Below are positions 51,320-59,327 of a stretch of DNA of 64,000 bases, piece by piece (the first letter of the stretch is position 1; each line of letters starts with the position of its first letter). The translations under genes were made by a program, and so were the position numbers. This DNA is from Candidatus Puniceispirillum sp. (GTDB lineage Bacteria > Pseudomonadota > Alphaproteobacteria > Puniceispirillales > Puniceispirillaceae): assembly GCA_016778895.1 (NCBI GenBank), contig JADHOR010000003.1, positions 94,817 through 158,816 on the forward strand. The letters are read 5' to 3'. The notes beneath the pieces are model-generated. The model saw only the letters and a list, made by a program, of their open reading frames with translations, ran no database searches and was not told the DNA's origin.

Positions 51320-51454
51320 CAGATCACCTCCTTTTCATAAGTTGCATAAGTCAGGATAGCCTATGAGTAAAATACCCTGCTGTCATGTGTTTTCTAGTGA
51401 TGCGGAGGCGTTGGGGACTTGCGTTTGTTGACTGCGGCACCCACTTATCAACGC

Positions 51455-52015
51455 ATGACACGAAAACTGATCCACCGACTATTGCTGATTGTTGCCGTTT
51501 TTCTGCTTAAAGGAGGCATGATGCCTGCCGTTGCTGCCACTGCCTATGATTTCAGTTTTTCTAGTATTGATGGTGATAATTTACCATTGTCAAAGTTTCA
51601 GGGGAACGTCATTTTGCTGGTGAATACTGCCTCAATGTGCGGTTTTACCGGTCAATATGAGGGGTTACAGAGCCTGTGGGCGGAATATAGGGACAAGGGT
51701 CTGGTCGTAATCGGCGTTCCAAGCGATGATTTTGGCGGGCAGGAACTGGACGATGCCAAACAGGTAAAAGAATTCTGCACGATCAATTATGGCATTGATT
51801 TTCCAATGGCCGATATCGTTCATGTCAAAGGCCCGAATGCGCATCCCTATTACAAATGGATTGCCGAGGCGCATGGCGGATTAGCGGTTCCGCGCTGGAA
51901 TTTCCACAAGCATTTGATCGACGGTAATGGTGCCTTGGTTGATTGGTTTGCCTCGACCACCGGCCCGAATAGCGCCCGCCTTCGCAAAGCAATCGACGCG
52001 GCGCTGGCTAAGTGA
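51455..52015 (+). CDS. Glutathione peroxidase (exported)
   Basis: Thiol peroxidase reducing hydroperoxides. From ATG 51455 (MTRKLIHRLLLIVAVFLLKG) a signal peptide or anchor ends near AVAATAYDFSF, so the enzyme is probably periplasmic. The catalytic Cys is in VNTASMCGFTGQYEGLQSLW, and GVPSDDFGGQE and PRWNFHKHLID hold the usual Gln and Trp. Cys, not selenocysteine, is used. 186 residues. The upstream in-frame TTG (51419) would add 12 residues. Confidence 0.9.
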   Translation: MTRKLIHRLLLIVAVFLLKGGMMPAVAATAYDFSFSSIDGDNLPLSKFQGNVILLVNTASMCGFTGQYEGLQSLWAEYRDKGLVVIGVPSDDFGGQELDDAKQVKEFCTINYGIDFPMADIVHVKGPNAHPYYKWIAEAHGGLAVPRWNFHKHLIDGNGALVDWFASTTGPNSARLRKAIDAALAK

Positions 52016-52133
52016 TTTCCAGCTTGGCCTATTTCGCTTTTTAGTCAGGATATCTGTGCTAGATTTGCCGTTGTTATTAGCGGCGTGATCAGGAAAAACA
52101 CCCCGTGAGTGATGACAAGGGGGGTGGGATTTT

Positions 52134-52976
52134 ATGGAAATCAGCGTCGTTCTCGTCGTGCTTGGTGCGGCCTTTTTGCACGCATTCTGGAATTTTTTGG
52201 TTCGGGGCACTGCTGACAAGGCGTTAGGTATGGCGGCGGTTATGTTCGGCCATTTACCGCTGGCGTTTGTCGGGCTGTTCTATGCTGGATTACCGCCCGA
52301 AGGCGCGTGGCCGTATGTTATGGCGAGTGGGTTTCTGCATCTGGGGTATCAGGTGTTCCTGCTGAACGCTTACCGGTTTGGCGAGCTGACGCAGATTTAT
52401 CCGGTTGCGCGCGGTGCATCGCCCTTATTGATCACGCTATTTACCATGGTTACGGTTCCGGGGGTTTTAAAACCAATGGAAATTGTGGGCGTGGTCATGG
52501 TATCGGGCGCGATCATGGCATATGGCATCGCCCAATATCGCAACAAGTCGGTTGGGATAACCGGCATTGTGCTGGCCGTAATTACCGGCTGCTTTATTGC
52601 CAGCTATTCGATTGTTGATGCAACCGGCACGCGCCTGACACAGAGCGCGATTAGTTATTATGGTGCTTCTACCACGGCGAATGCAGTTCTGTTGGGCATC
52701 TATCTGGCGCGGTTTCATCTGACCGTTTTGCAGCGCATGTACGCCGATGCGCCGCGCACCTTTATCATTGGCGGCGCGGCGTCTTATTTTGCCTATGTCG
52801 CCGTGTTATGGGCCTGTTTATCGGCGCCTGTGGCGGTGGTATCGTCGCTTCGTGAAACCTCGGTTCTGTTCGCTGTTGCCCTTGGTGTTCTGTTTTTAAA
52901 GGAAAAGATGACCCTGTTTAAAATGGTGATTATTTTGCTGATTTTCTCCGGCGTAGTTGTGTTACGCATGGCCTGA
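52134..52976 (+). CDS. EamA/DMT-family transporter
   Basis: Inner-membrane permease of the drug/metabolite transporter group, 280 residues with about ten membrane helices in two EamA halves. The first half includes MEISVVLVVLGAAFLHAFWN, a typical start, and the second begins around ITGIVLAVITGCFIASYSIV. VSSLRETSVLFAVALGVLFLKEK near the end is the classical DMT tail. The substrate cannot be inferred. Confidence 0.85.
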   Translation: MEISVVLVVLGAAFLHAFWNFLVRGTADKALGMAAVMFGHLPLAFVGLFYAGLPPEGAWPYVMASGFLHLGYQVFLLNAYRFGELTQIYPVARGASPLLITLFTMVTVPGVLKPMEIVGVVMVSGAIMAYGIAQYRNKSVGITGIVLAVITGCFIASYSIVDATGTRLTQSAISYYGASTTANAVLLGIYLARFHLTVLQRMYADAPRTFIIGGAASYFAYVAVLWACLSAPVAVVSSLRETSVLFAVALGVLFLKEKMTLFKMVIILLIFSGVVVLRMA

Positions 52977-53098
52977 TCTGGTTGGCGCATATCGCCGCAG
53001 GCACATTTATTGGGGCTGGACAGGCTCGCTGGAACAACGCATCCTAACCCTTGGGCCGTTTATGATTTCCCCGGGATGCTTGTTTTAAGGACGCTTTG

Positions 53099-54415
53099 AT
53101 GCAGGAATATGCCCTTCGGCGCGTTTTATCTGATGAATTGCACGCTCGCGCGTTCCACGATTTTGAGGGGGCTGGCCGGTTTATCCGCTTTGTCTATCTG
53201 GTTGGCAGTGATGATGGCAAGGTCGTTGCCTATGTCAATAAATTCCTGTCGGGCGCTGGAATTGCCCCCATTGATGCGGGTGAAAAATTCCGCCGTCAGG
53301 AGATGGATGGTTACGCGCTGCGAATTGAGCGTCACACAGAGTTTTTATCCATCAGCTTTGTTGAAAAAGGATTGCGCGCCAAAAATGGGTTGCCGGCTAA
53401 TTCGTTTGATGAGGCCGGTTTGCAGCATCTGCCGTTTTCTTGGGCGCGCAGCGCGCCAGCCCCACTGTTTCATGCGATATGGGTCGAAGTGGGAGGCAAT
53501 CCACCGCGCGGCCTTGCCCAGCCGCGGATGCTGGAAATTTTAGAAAGCCGTGCCGTCGCGTCAAATAAATTCAGCGATGATGCGGCACAGGTTCATTTCG
53601 CTTTTGATATTGATCAGGCTGGCTTTTCGCGGGTGGTGATTTTTAATCAGGAGATCGAGTCTAGCCGCATGGGGCGCGTGGTACAACGGGTTGTCGAGGT
53701 GGAAACCTACCGGTTGCTGGCCTTGCTCGGGCTTGCAACAGTCAAGGAATATTCGTCTCGGCTTGGCATGATCGAGGATGTTGTCAGCACATTGACGAAT
53801 GATCTGGCTGAACAGATCAAACTGCCCGATGGACAGGTACAGGCACTTTTATCAATCTTGTCATCACAAGCGGCCGAGGTTGAGGATATTTATTCGAAAA
53901 CGGCGTACCGGCTAGCAGCAACAACGGCCTATCTCAATATCCTGACATCGCGGCTTGATCGAATGCAGATGACGGGCCTGCCAGGCTTTCAGGGGGTTCG
54001 GGGATTTCTTGACCGGCGAATGGCACCAGCGATGCAAAGCTGTTCGGCCTTTTCTGAACGGCTGGCCAGCCTATCACGCCGCATTAGCCGTGCTGGCGAA
54101 TTGCTGCGCACCCAGACCGAACTGGTGATCCAACGGCAAAACCGCGATCTGCTGCAATCAATGGATGAGCGTGCCAAGCATCAACTCCGCATCCAACAAA
54201 TGGTCGAGCGTCTGTCGATTGCGGCGGTGACCTATTATGGTGTTGGGCTTGTCGGGTATATAGCGGTTAGCCTGCCGATCGCCGAATGGGGATTGTCGCT
54301 GACCTATATCAAGGCAGCATCGGTGCCGGCGATTGCCGTTGCTGTGTGGCTGACCATGCGGCAGGTGAAAGATGTCGTTGTCAGGCCAGCGCGCCGAGAC
54401 GAGGACGCCAGTTAA
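53099..54415 (+). CDS. DUF3422 family membrane protein
   Basis: 438 residues from ATG 53099, with AAGGA seven bases before. The N-terminal signature RRVLSDELHARAFHDFEGAG and RFIRFVYLVG is that of DUF3422. A long helical middle (about 210-360) is followed by two membrane helices at the C-terminus (TYYGVGLVGYIAVSLPIAEW and ASVPAIAVAVWLTM). Function unknown. It is convergent with the phosphatase gene, overlapping its end by four bases (54412-54415). Confidence 0.88.
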   Translation: MQEYALRRVLSDELHARAFHDFEGAGRFIRFVYLVGSDDGKVVAYVNKFLSGAGIAPIDAGEKFRRQEMDGYALRIERHTEFLSISFVEKGLRAKNGLPANSFDEAGLQHLPFSWARSAPAPLFHAIWVEVGGNPPRGLAQPRMLEILESRAVASNKFSDDAAQVHFAFDIDQAGFSRVVIFNQEIESSRMGRVVQRVVEVETYRLLALLGLATVKEYSSRLGMIEDVVSTLTNDLAEQIKLPDGQVQALLSILSSQAAEVEDIYSKTAYRLAATTAYLNILTSRLDRMQMTGLPGFQGVRGFLDRRMAPAMQSCSAFSERLASLSRRISRAGELLRTQTELVIQRQNRDLLQSMDERAKHQLRIQQMVERLSIAAVTYYGVGLVGYIAVSLPIAEWGLSLTYIKAASVPAIAVAVWLTMRQVKDVVVRPARRDEDAS

Positions 54416-55044
54416 TCAGCGCTGGAAAAAGCCGATAGCGATAATTCACGCGCATAGCCGGTTTTCAGATCATACATAACAGCACCGCCCGACGGCACAG
54501 ATCGCATGGTGATCGCTTGTATCGTTACGTAATGCGTAACCATAATCACCGGCGCGCCATCACGGGGCAGGCTGGCAAGCTTGGCCTCTAATGTGGCCAA
54601 TGTTGCCTCACGCGGGGCATGGTTCTCATAAAAGGAATTTAACCCGCTAAAGGGTGTAACCGCGCCAAGATCAAGCAATAATGCAGTTTCAAGACACCGG
54701 CACCATTCGCTGGAATAGATGCCGGCAATTTTCAGATTGGCCGCGGCGATACGTTTGCCGATAGCGCGTGCTTGGCGCCGGCCAGTTTCGTCAAGATTAC
54801 GCTGCGTCTTGCAGTCTTTCAGATTGAAATTATACGGATCACCATTGCCCGGTGCCAATGCGTGGCGCAGGAAAATCACTGTTCCGTCAAAGCGGCCATC
54901 ATCTGCCGTTGCAGGGAGGCTGGCGGTAAAAATCATGGTGATGATCAGCCCGGCCAGCACCAGTAACCGCCGAAACAGCTTTGACATTAGCTGGGGCTGT
55001 TTTGGTGTGGGCTTTTTAGGGGTGGCCGGGACAATTATCATCAT
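54412..55044 (-). CDS. Histidine phosphatase family protein (exported)
   Basis: Phosphoglycerate-mutase-like fold. The catalytic start is TVIFLRHALAPGNGDPYN, where the usual RHG is RHA as in many members. The partner His is in VIMVTHYVTIQAI. YSSEWCRCLETALLL provides the conserved Arg. A hydrophobic segment (LLVLAGLIITMIFTASLPAT) marks export or anchoring; starts at 55044 (MMIIVPATPKK) and 54987 (MSKLFRRLLVL) are both possible. ATG 55044 shares a base with the comE stop (TAATG), so it is probably in one operon with the decarboxylase genes. Confidence 0.8.
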   Translation of the reverse strand: MMIIVPATPKKPTPKQPQLMSKLFRRLLVLAGLIITMIFTASLPATADDGRFDGTVIFLRHALAPGNGDPYNFNLKDCKTQRNLDETGRRQARAIGKRIAAANLKIAGIYSSEWCRCLETALLLDLGAVTPFSGLNSFYENHAPREATLATLEAKLASLPRDGAPVIMVTHYVTIQAITMRSVPSGGAVMYDLKTGYARELSLSAFSSAD

Positions 55045-55607
55045 TATGCGTTGCGGCGGCTGACTTCGGCCATAAAGCGATGGCGGATTACTGGGGCGTC
55101 CATCTCGATGACCGGCACCTTGATGTTGCCGGACTCGCATTTGCTGACAATGATGGTCATTTTATCGCCATCTAGTGCTGCCTGAACGGCGGCGGCGGTG
55201 TCTTCGGCGCTGCATTCGACAACATTTTCGCATCCACAAGCGGTGGCAACCTTTGCCAGCGACGTCTTCATGCCGGCATAGGTTGGCTGGTCACCGGTTG
55301 AGCCATAGCTGCCATTATCAATGATCAGCAGAATGAAATTATCGGCCGGATTATTCGCAATTGTTGGCAATGTGCCAAAATTGGTCAGAACCGAACCATC
55401 ACCATCAATGGAAATCACCTTGGCCTTTTGTGCCAGCGCGAGGCCAAGACCGATTGATGAGGCGAGCCCCATGGTGCCAAGCATATAGAAATTGGTCGGT
55501 TGGTCATCAAGCAGATGCAGTTCTTGTGATGGCAGGCCGATGTTGGATACAACCAACTGATCAGAAATGATCGGGATCAGTGTTTTCAGAACTTCGCTTC
55601 TAATCAT
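55044..55607 (-). CDS. comE: Thiamine-diphosphate decarboxylase subunit (ComE-like; sulfopyruvate or phosphonopyruvate)
   Basis: Catalytic TPP-binding half of a two-chain decarboxylase. LGTMGLASSIGLGLALAQKA precedes the TPP/Mg motif GDGSV...N (SIDGDGSVLTNFGTLPT), then LLIIDNGSYGSTGDQPTYAG, a typical ComE stretch. Length 187 and separate subunits match sulfopyruvate decarboxylase, which makes sulfoacetaldehyde; phosphonopyruvate decarboxylase is normally a single fused chain. Neither substrate is proven. It follows comD after three bases. Confidence 0.8.
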   Translation of the reverse strand: MIRSEVLKTLIPIISDQLVVSNIGLPSQELHLLDDQPTNFYMLGTMGLASSIGLGLALAQKAKVISIDGDGSVLTNFGTLPTIANNPADNFILLIIDNGSYGSTGDQPTYAGMKTSLAKVATACGCENVVECSAEDTAAAVQAALDGDKMTIIVSKCESGNIKVPVIEMDAPVIRHRFMAEVSRRNA

Positions 55608-55610
55608 CGA

Positions 55611-56108
55611 TTATGCTCCCTGCCAAAAGCTGGCATCGGTAAGAATGGCAACAGGCTTTTTCGCCATGAAGCTGTGGTTCAAAATACCATCCAACTCATC
55701 AGCATCGCGTTGCTCATGGAAATGATAGGTCGGGATGTTCAACTGGTTCAACAAGGCTTTGGTGTGAACTGCCATTTCAACCTGACATGCGACCGGCTCG
55801 CCAATTTCGCCGCGATAGCTGATCAGCATCGGCAGCGGGATATTGTAATATTGGATCAGTGTTACCAGCGTGTTGATGGTGACGCCGATTGCGGTATTTT
55901 GCATAATTATCGCTGAACGCTTGCCCCCCATATAAGCACCGGCGCACAGCCCCATACCCTCATCCTCTTTGTTTGACGGAATATGAAAGATATCCTTCGA
56001 GGCTTCTATCTCGTCAATGACTCCGGCTAGTTGCTTGCAGGGGACGGTGGTGACAAATTTGATTCTATTTTTGATAAAATCATTAACAATCTTTTGGTTA
56101 ATAGACAT
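55611..56108 (-). CDS. comD: Thiamine-diphosphate decarboxylase subunit (ComD-like)
   Basis: Pyrimidine-binding half of the same decarboxylase. The activating Glu lies in SNKEDEGMGLCAGAYMGGKR, followed by IIMQNTAIGVTINTLVTLIQ and LPMLISYRGEIGEP, all typical of ComD/phosphonopyruvate decarboxylase N-terminal chains. Length 165. With comE it should form an alpha-beta enzyme. No pepM (phosphonate synthesis) or xsc is in the window, so the surrounding pathway cannot be read directly. Confidence 0.8.
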   Translation of the reverse strand: MSINQKIVNDFIKNRIKFVTTVPCKQLAGVIDEIEASKDIFHIPSNKEDEGMGLCAGAYMGGKRSAIIMQNTAIGVTINTLVTLIQYYNIPLPMLISYRGEIGEPVACQVEMAVHTKALLNQLNIPTYHFHEQRDADELDGILNHSFMAKKPVAILTDASFWQGA

Positions 56109-56235
56109 GAGAGCGGCACTCTTTCTGGCTCGTTTCCAACGTTAAGTCGCGATATGTGCAACGTGAGGATTATTTTTTGGGACTAAAAGTCTCACCCAAG
56201 TGGCCGGAGTAAAACATAAAGTTTAATCAATAAAA

Positions 56236-56266
56236 AGCGCAAATTTAAGCTTACCATTATTGCGCT
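56236..56266 (-). promoter_or_regulatory. Inverted repeat in the comD upstream region
   Basis: AGCGCAA (56236-56242) and TTGCGCT (56260-56266) flank 17 bases that contain AAGCTTAAATTT-like sequence. On the minus strand it is followed by TTTTATT, so it resembles a terminator or attenuator placed about 130 bases before comD. A nearby palindrome GACTAAAAGTC is at 56181-56191. The long loop makes it uncertain. Confidence 0.3.
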
Positions 56267-56309
56267 AAAAAAGATGCATTTCTTGAGACTTTAACGATAG
56301 GTTTGCTGG

Positions 56310-56758
56310 CAGATCAGCGGTGTATGCCGCCTTATCATTGCTTGCTGTGCAATGGAAATTCGGCGTTCGGCAGATGGCTATTGAAAACAGGGAAGCCATG
56401 GCTTTGACATCGCCTATCCTGCATCATTACCCGGCCTTATGAGCGTTAGAGGCAGCGCTTGCTGCGCGCGGTACGGGCGTATCAGAAGAATTAGATGCCG
56501 TTGATGCGCTGGCCATTGCCCGGGAGGCCACGCCCAAATCGCCGGTCGACCTGATGCATGGGGCAGTGGCTTCACCATTGGCCAGATTGTTCGAATACGA
56601 CCAAAGGGCGACACGGCAGCCCCTGACGTTATTGGCCGCCTCCGCTATTGCGACCCAATGCGGGTTTCAATTGATCACGAGCATGAAGAGGTTGGGTTAA
56701 TCGCGGTGCATTTCCGGTTTTAGGCTATGTCGTCACACCGGTAGACGCGCCAGCATAA
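56310..56758 (+). pseudogene. Decayed glutathione S-transferase gene (C-terminal part)
   Basis: Three consecutive frames together read like the end of a GST with a C-terminal SH3-like extension. Frame one (to about 56567) gives ALTSPILHHYPAL, an internal TGA at 56440-56442, then VSEELDAVDALAIAREATPK. Frame two (56568-56714) gives GFTIGQIVRIRPKGDTAAPD and DHEHEEVGLIAVHF. Frame three (56714-56758) gives PVLGYVVTPVDAPA and TAA. Both frame changes fall in short G or C runs, each needing one extra base. The GST N-terminal half is not found upstream. The stop plus two shifts argue for real decay. This is the main content of the 1013-base gap from 56109 to 57121. Confidence 0.7.
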
Positions 56759-56768
56759 GCATAAGCAT

Positions 56769-56972
56769 TTGCGCTTTGTGGGATTTGCCATAACCGATCA
56801 GGCGCTGTTCGACACCACCCCGTTAAGAAAATCTGCGCCCGACAAATCTGCGTGGCTTGCTACCGAAGCGGCGCCAGCAAGCTGCGCAGTGTCAGGCACT
56901 GCTATCGCAATGCTGATCGGTGCCGTTATTGGCGTCACTTTAACTATTGGTGGCATCTGGGTTTTGATCTAG
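56769..56972 (+). CDS. Possible small membrane protein
   Basis: An open frame (TTG start) of 67 residues with a polar first half (DTTPLRKSAPDKSAWLATEA) and a C-terminal membrane helix (AIAMLIGAVIGVTLTIGGIW) ending VLI. Codon use looks coding-like, but no ribosome binding site stands out and the area is a gene graveyard, so it may be a remnant. From 56973 to 57121 nothing is recognised. Confidence 0.3.
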   Translation: MRFVGFAITDQALFDTTPLRKSAPDKSAWLATEAAPASCAVSGTAIAMLIGAVIGVTLTIGGIWVLI

Positions 56973-57121
56973 CCACCAGCGATAACGCCGACTGGCGATA
57001 GGCCTTACAAAAAAGCGCCTGAAAGAAAAAACCTGAAGAGCAACGAACCGCTTTTATTTACCGGCTAAATATGAAAATCCAAATATTAAAAACCCATCTG
57101 ATGGGCAGGCATGGCATACCC

Positions 57122-57409
57122 CTAGGAGGTTATTGCATAAAGACCCGAACGCTCACCGCCAATATGGACGATTTTTTTGCCGCTGATGAGCCGGTTAAAG
57201 GATCGATAGACGGTTGGCATCGGGATATTGCGAACCAGATAATGCGCGCGGATATCATGAATTGATACCGGTTTATTGGTATCATCAGACAATAGAACGA
57301 CGGCGGCATAAACCTGCTGATCATTTGCCGTGAAGTCAGCCAGGCCGACATCTTGTTCCATGTCGGTGATGGTTTCAAGTAAACGTGCAAACACAAGGCG
57401 GTTAGACAT
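57122..57409 (-). CDS. Winged-helix-like regulatory protein
   Basis: 95 residues from ATG 57409 (AGGAG eight bases before it). It reads as helical N-terminus (NRLVFARLLETITDMEQDVG), then QQVYAAVVLLSDDTNKPVSI, HDIRAHYLVRNIPMPTVYRS (recognition-helix-like) and FNRLISGKKIVHIGGERSGL, ending with a beta wing. This is the outline of a MarR/winged-helix DNA-binding domain with little else. Eight-base overlap with the membrane gene upstream suggests they work together, perhaps as regulator and membrane sensor. The family name is not assured. Confidence 0.6.
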   Translation of the reverse strand: MSNRLVFARLLETITDMEQDVGLADFTANDQQVYAAVVLLSDDTNKPVSIHDIRAHYLVRNIPMPTVYRSFNRLISGKKIVHIGGERSGLYAITS

Positions 57410-57998
57410 TTCTATTTCTCCTAACACACTTCAGCATTCCAAATAAGAATAACATTGTTAACATAAGTCCCGCAACATCACCAACGATGAACCGCGTCAA
57501 AATGTCAAACGTATCCTGAACCGGAAAGCGACCCTCCATAAAAAAGGTTGAGAAAAAAGAGTTGAGGATTGAGCTTAAGAACCCAGCAAAAACCAATGTG
57601 CGCCAGCTGATGACGCCGTCTTCCTTTGGGTAAACATCTATCCTAACAAGCCGCATTAATTCAAAAGCCAACGGTGCGCACAAAGCGCCAATCAGCGGGA
57701 TGATGATATCGGCTTGGGTTAATGCGCCGATATCTGCTTGGCTAACTAGGGAGACCATGAATGATGCTGGGATCAGGGCAAAAATGACGCGTGGTCCAAT
57801 CAACCATGCCGCCAACACACGCACCGCATGCGGCAGATAGAGCAGACTGACCACTGTAACATTGCGCTCAATAACCGTTTGCTCGATCGGCATAATGATC
57901 TGGGTCTGAATGACCGAGAGGGAGATATAGGTAATCAACACCAGCGTTGACCAATGCTGACACAGATTTATGAGACGTTTTTTCAACGTCACAGGCAT
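57402..57998 (-). CDS. MASE1-like integral membrane protein
   Basis: From MPVTLKKRLINLCQHW (57998) a 198-residue protein with about six membrane helices. The segment VVSLLYLPHAVRVLAAWLIGPRV closely resembles the MASE1 sensor domain, which usually precedes signalling outputs, but no output domain is present. DVYPKEDGVISWRTLVF is a cytoplasmic loop. Upstream codons to 58070 are less convincing. Between a 74-residue membrane protein and the winged-helix gene. Confidence 0.6.
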   Translation of the reverse strand: MPVTLKKRLINLCQHWSTLVLITYISLSVIQTQIIMPIEQTVIERNVTVVSLLYLPHAVRVLAAWLIGPRVIFALIPASFMVSLVSQADIGALTQADIIIPLIGALCAPLAFELMRLVRIDVYPKEDGVISWRTLVFAGFLSSILNSFFSTFFMEGRFPVQDTFDILTRFIVGDVAGLMLTMLFLFGMLKCVRRNRNV

Positions 57999-58127
57999 GG
58001 AACTTTTGTGGATTTCAATTTTTGCTGAAAAAACATTAGGTACATAATTTGCTTTGTCACCTTGGAACAACCGATAGATTAAACAGACGCAGCCTAAAAC
58101 GCTACACTCAAAAAAACAAAGCTATGA

Positions 58128-58352
58128 TCAGAACCAGCGTACCATGCCAATTAATCCTGCTGTTGCATAAAATAACTGTAGGAACAAAATGCCGCGGTGC
58201 CTGCCAAAATGGGCCCATATGCCAATCAAGCCGGCCGAGAGGAACAACAATAAAAAGCCGATAAATTCCGCGCCGATGTTCAGCGCGATTAACATTGAAT
58301 ATAAGATTGCCGTTCCAACCCCAGTCCATTCAAGCCATTTTTGTCGATCCAT
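58128..58352 (-). CDS. Small membrane protein (three-helix)
   Basis: 74 residues: short polar N-terminus (MDRQKWLEW) followed by three membrane segments with hydrophilic turn FGRHRG (LNIGAEFIGFLLLFLSAGLI, ILFLQLFYATAGLIGMVRWF). The size and pattern resemble small alphaproteobacterial membrane proteins such as DUF6552, without certainty. AAAGG lies about 10 bases before ATG 58352. It precedes the MASE1-like gene in the same direction after 129 bases. Confidence 0.55.
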   Translation of the reverse strand: MDRQKWLEWTGVGTAILYSMLIALNIGAEFIGFLLLFLSAGLIGIWAHFGRHRGILFLQLFYATAGLIGMVRWF

Positions 58353-58432
58353 GCCAATTCGCCTTTATGCTGGGTCTATCTGCTTAAATAATCTGCTGGG
58401 GTTGGCGCAGTATCATTCTGATTTAGGTGCGT

Positions 58433-59140
58433 TTATTGTGCAACCAACCAGCCCCCGTCAACGTCAATCGTGGTGCCCGTGATAAAATCGTTTTCGATCG
58501 CAAAGATGATTGCTGATGCAACCTCGGCTGGTAGGCCGGCCCGGTCGATCAAATGGGTCTTGGTGACATTCTGGTAATGCTTGCTGCGCTCGTCACCACT
58601 CAACGCCACCATTGGCGTATCAATAATGCCCGGTGAGACAACATTAACCCGCTTTGGCGCGATTTCCGCGGCGATTGCACGGGTAAAGGCCTCGACCGCA
58701 CCGCCAACGGCCGAAAGCGCAATCTGCCCCGGCTTTGGCTTGCGGGCAGGGCTGCCACTGACGAGAACAATGCTGCCATTATCGCGAACGTGCGATGCGC
58801 CATACCGGACAACATTGGCATAGCCCCATAATTTATCAAAAGAGCCCTGAAATCCCTTTATGTCCATTTCCATAAAAGGGCCAAAAGCGCGTGAGCCACC
58901 GGTGGCTGAATTCACTAGAATATCGATATCGCCTTCGGCCTTAAAAAAGGCTTCAACTGCCGCGCCGTCGCGCGTGTCCAGCGCGGCAAGGCGAATGCCA
59001 TCGGGAATGTCGCCAGCCTTGCTTGGTTCGCGGCTCACGGCAACAACTTCTGCACCTTTTTCAACAAGCATAAGGCTTGCCGCAAGGCCAATGCCCGACG
59101 TACCCCCTATGACAATGGCTTTTTTACCTGCAATATCCAT
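58433..59140 (-). CDS. Short-chain dehydrogenase/reductase lacking the Tyr-Lys pair
   Basis: NAD(P)-binding fold with the cofactor motif VIGGTSGIGLAASLM near residue 11, LVNSATG in place of NNAG, the Ser strand SIVLVSGSPARKPKPGQ and NVVSPGIIDTPMVAL. The catalytic YxxxK is replaced: the aligned segment reads ALSAVGGAVEAFTRAIAAEI, with no Tyr and no Lys. Such SDRs exist and may bind ligands or use another mechanism. 235 residues. It ends TIDVDGGWLVAQ as a normal SDR does. Substrate unknown. Confidence 0.85.
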   Translation of the reverse strand: MDIAGKKAIVIGGTSGIGLAASLMLVEKGAEVVAVSREPSKAGDIPDGIRLAALDTRDGAAVEAFFKAEGDIDILVNSATGGSRAFGPFMEMDIKGFQGSFDKLWGYANVVRYGASHVRDNGSIVLVSGSPARKPKPGQIALSAVGGAVEAFTRAIAAEIAPKRVNVVSPGIIDTPMVALSGDERSKHYQNVTKTHLIDRAGLPAEVASAIIFAIENDFITGTTIDVDGGWLVAQ

Positions 59141-59327
59141 GATGTTTTCTGATCCTTTGTAATAAATGATAAGTAATAGACCGCCAAGCTAGAGCATTTT
59201 ACCTGTTGCCATCAATATTTGAATGCGTTGGTTGGCTGATTTGGGTCGGTTTTTGCGTGAATTTTTGACCTGCAGCAACTGACCGTTCAATGATAATCAA
59301 TAGCTTACAGCGGCAGGCCGGTCTTGG

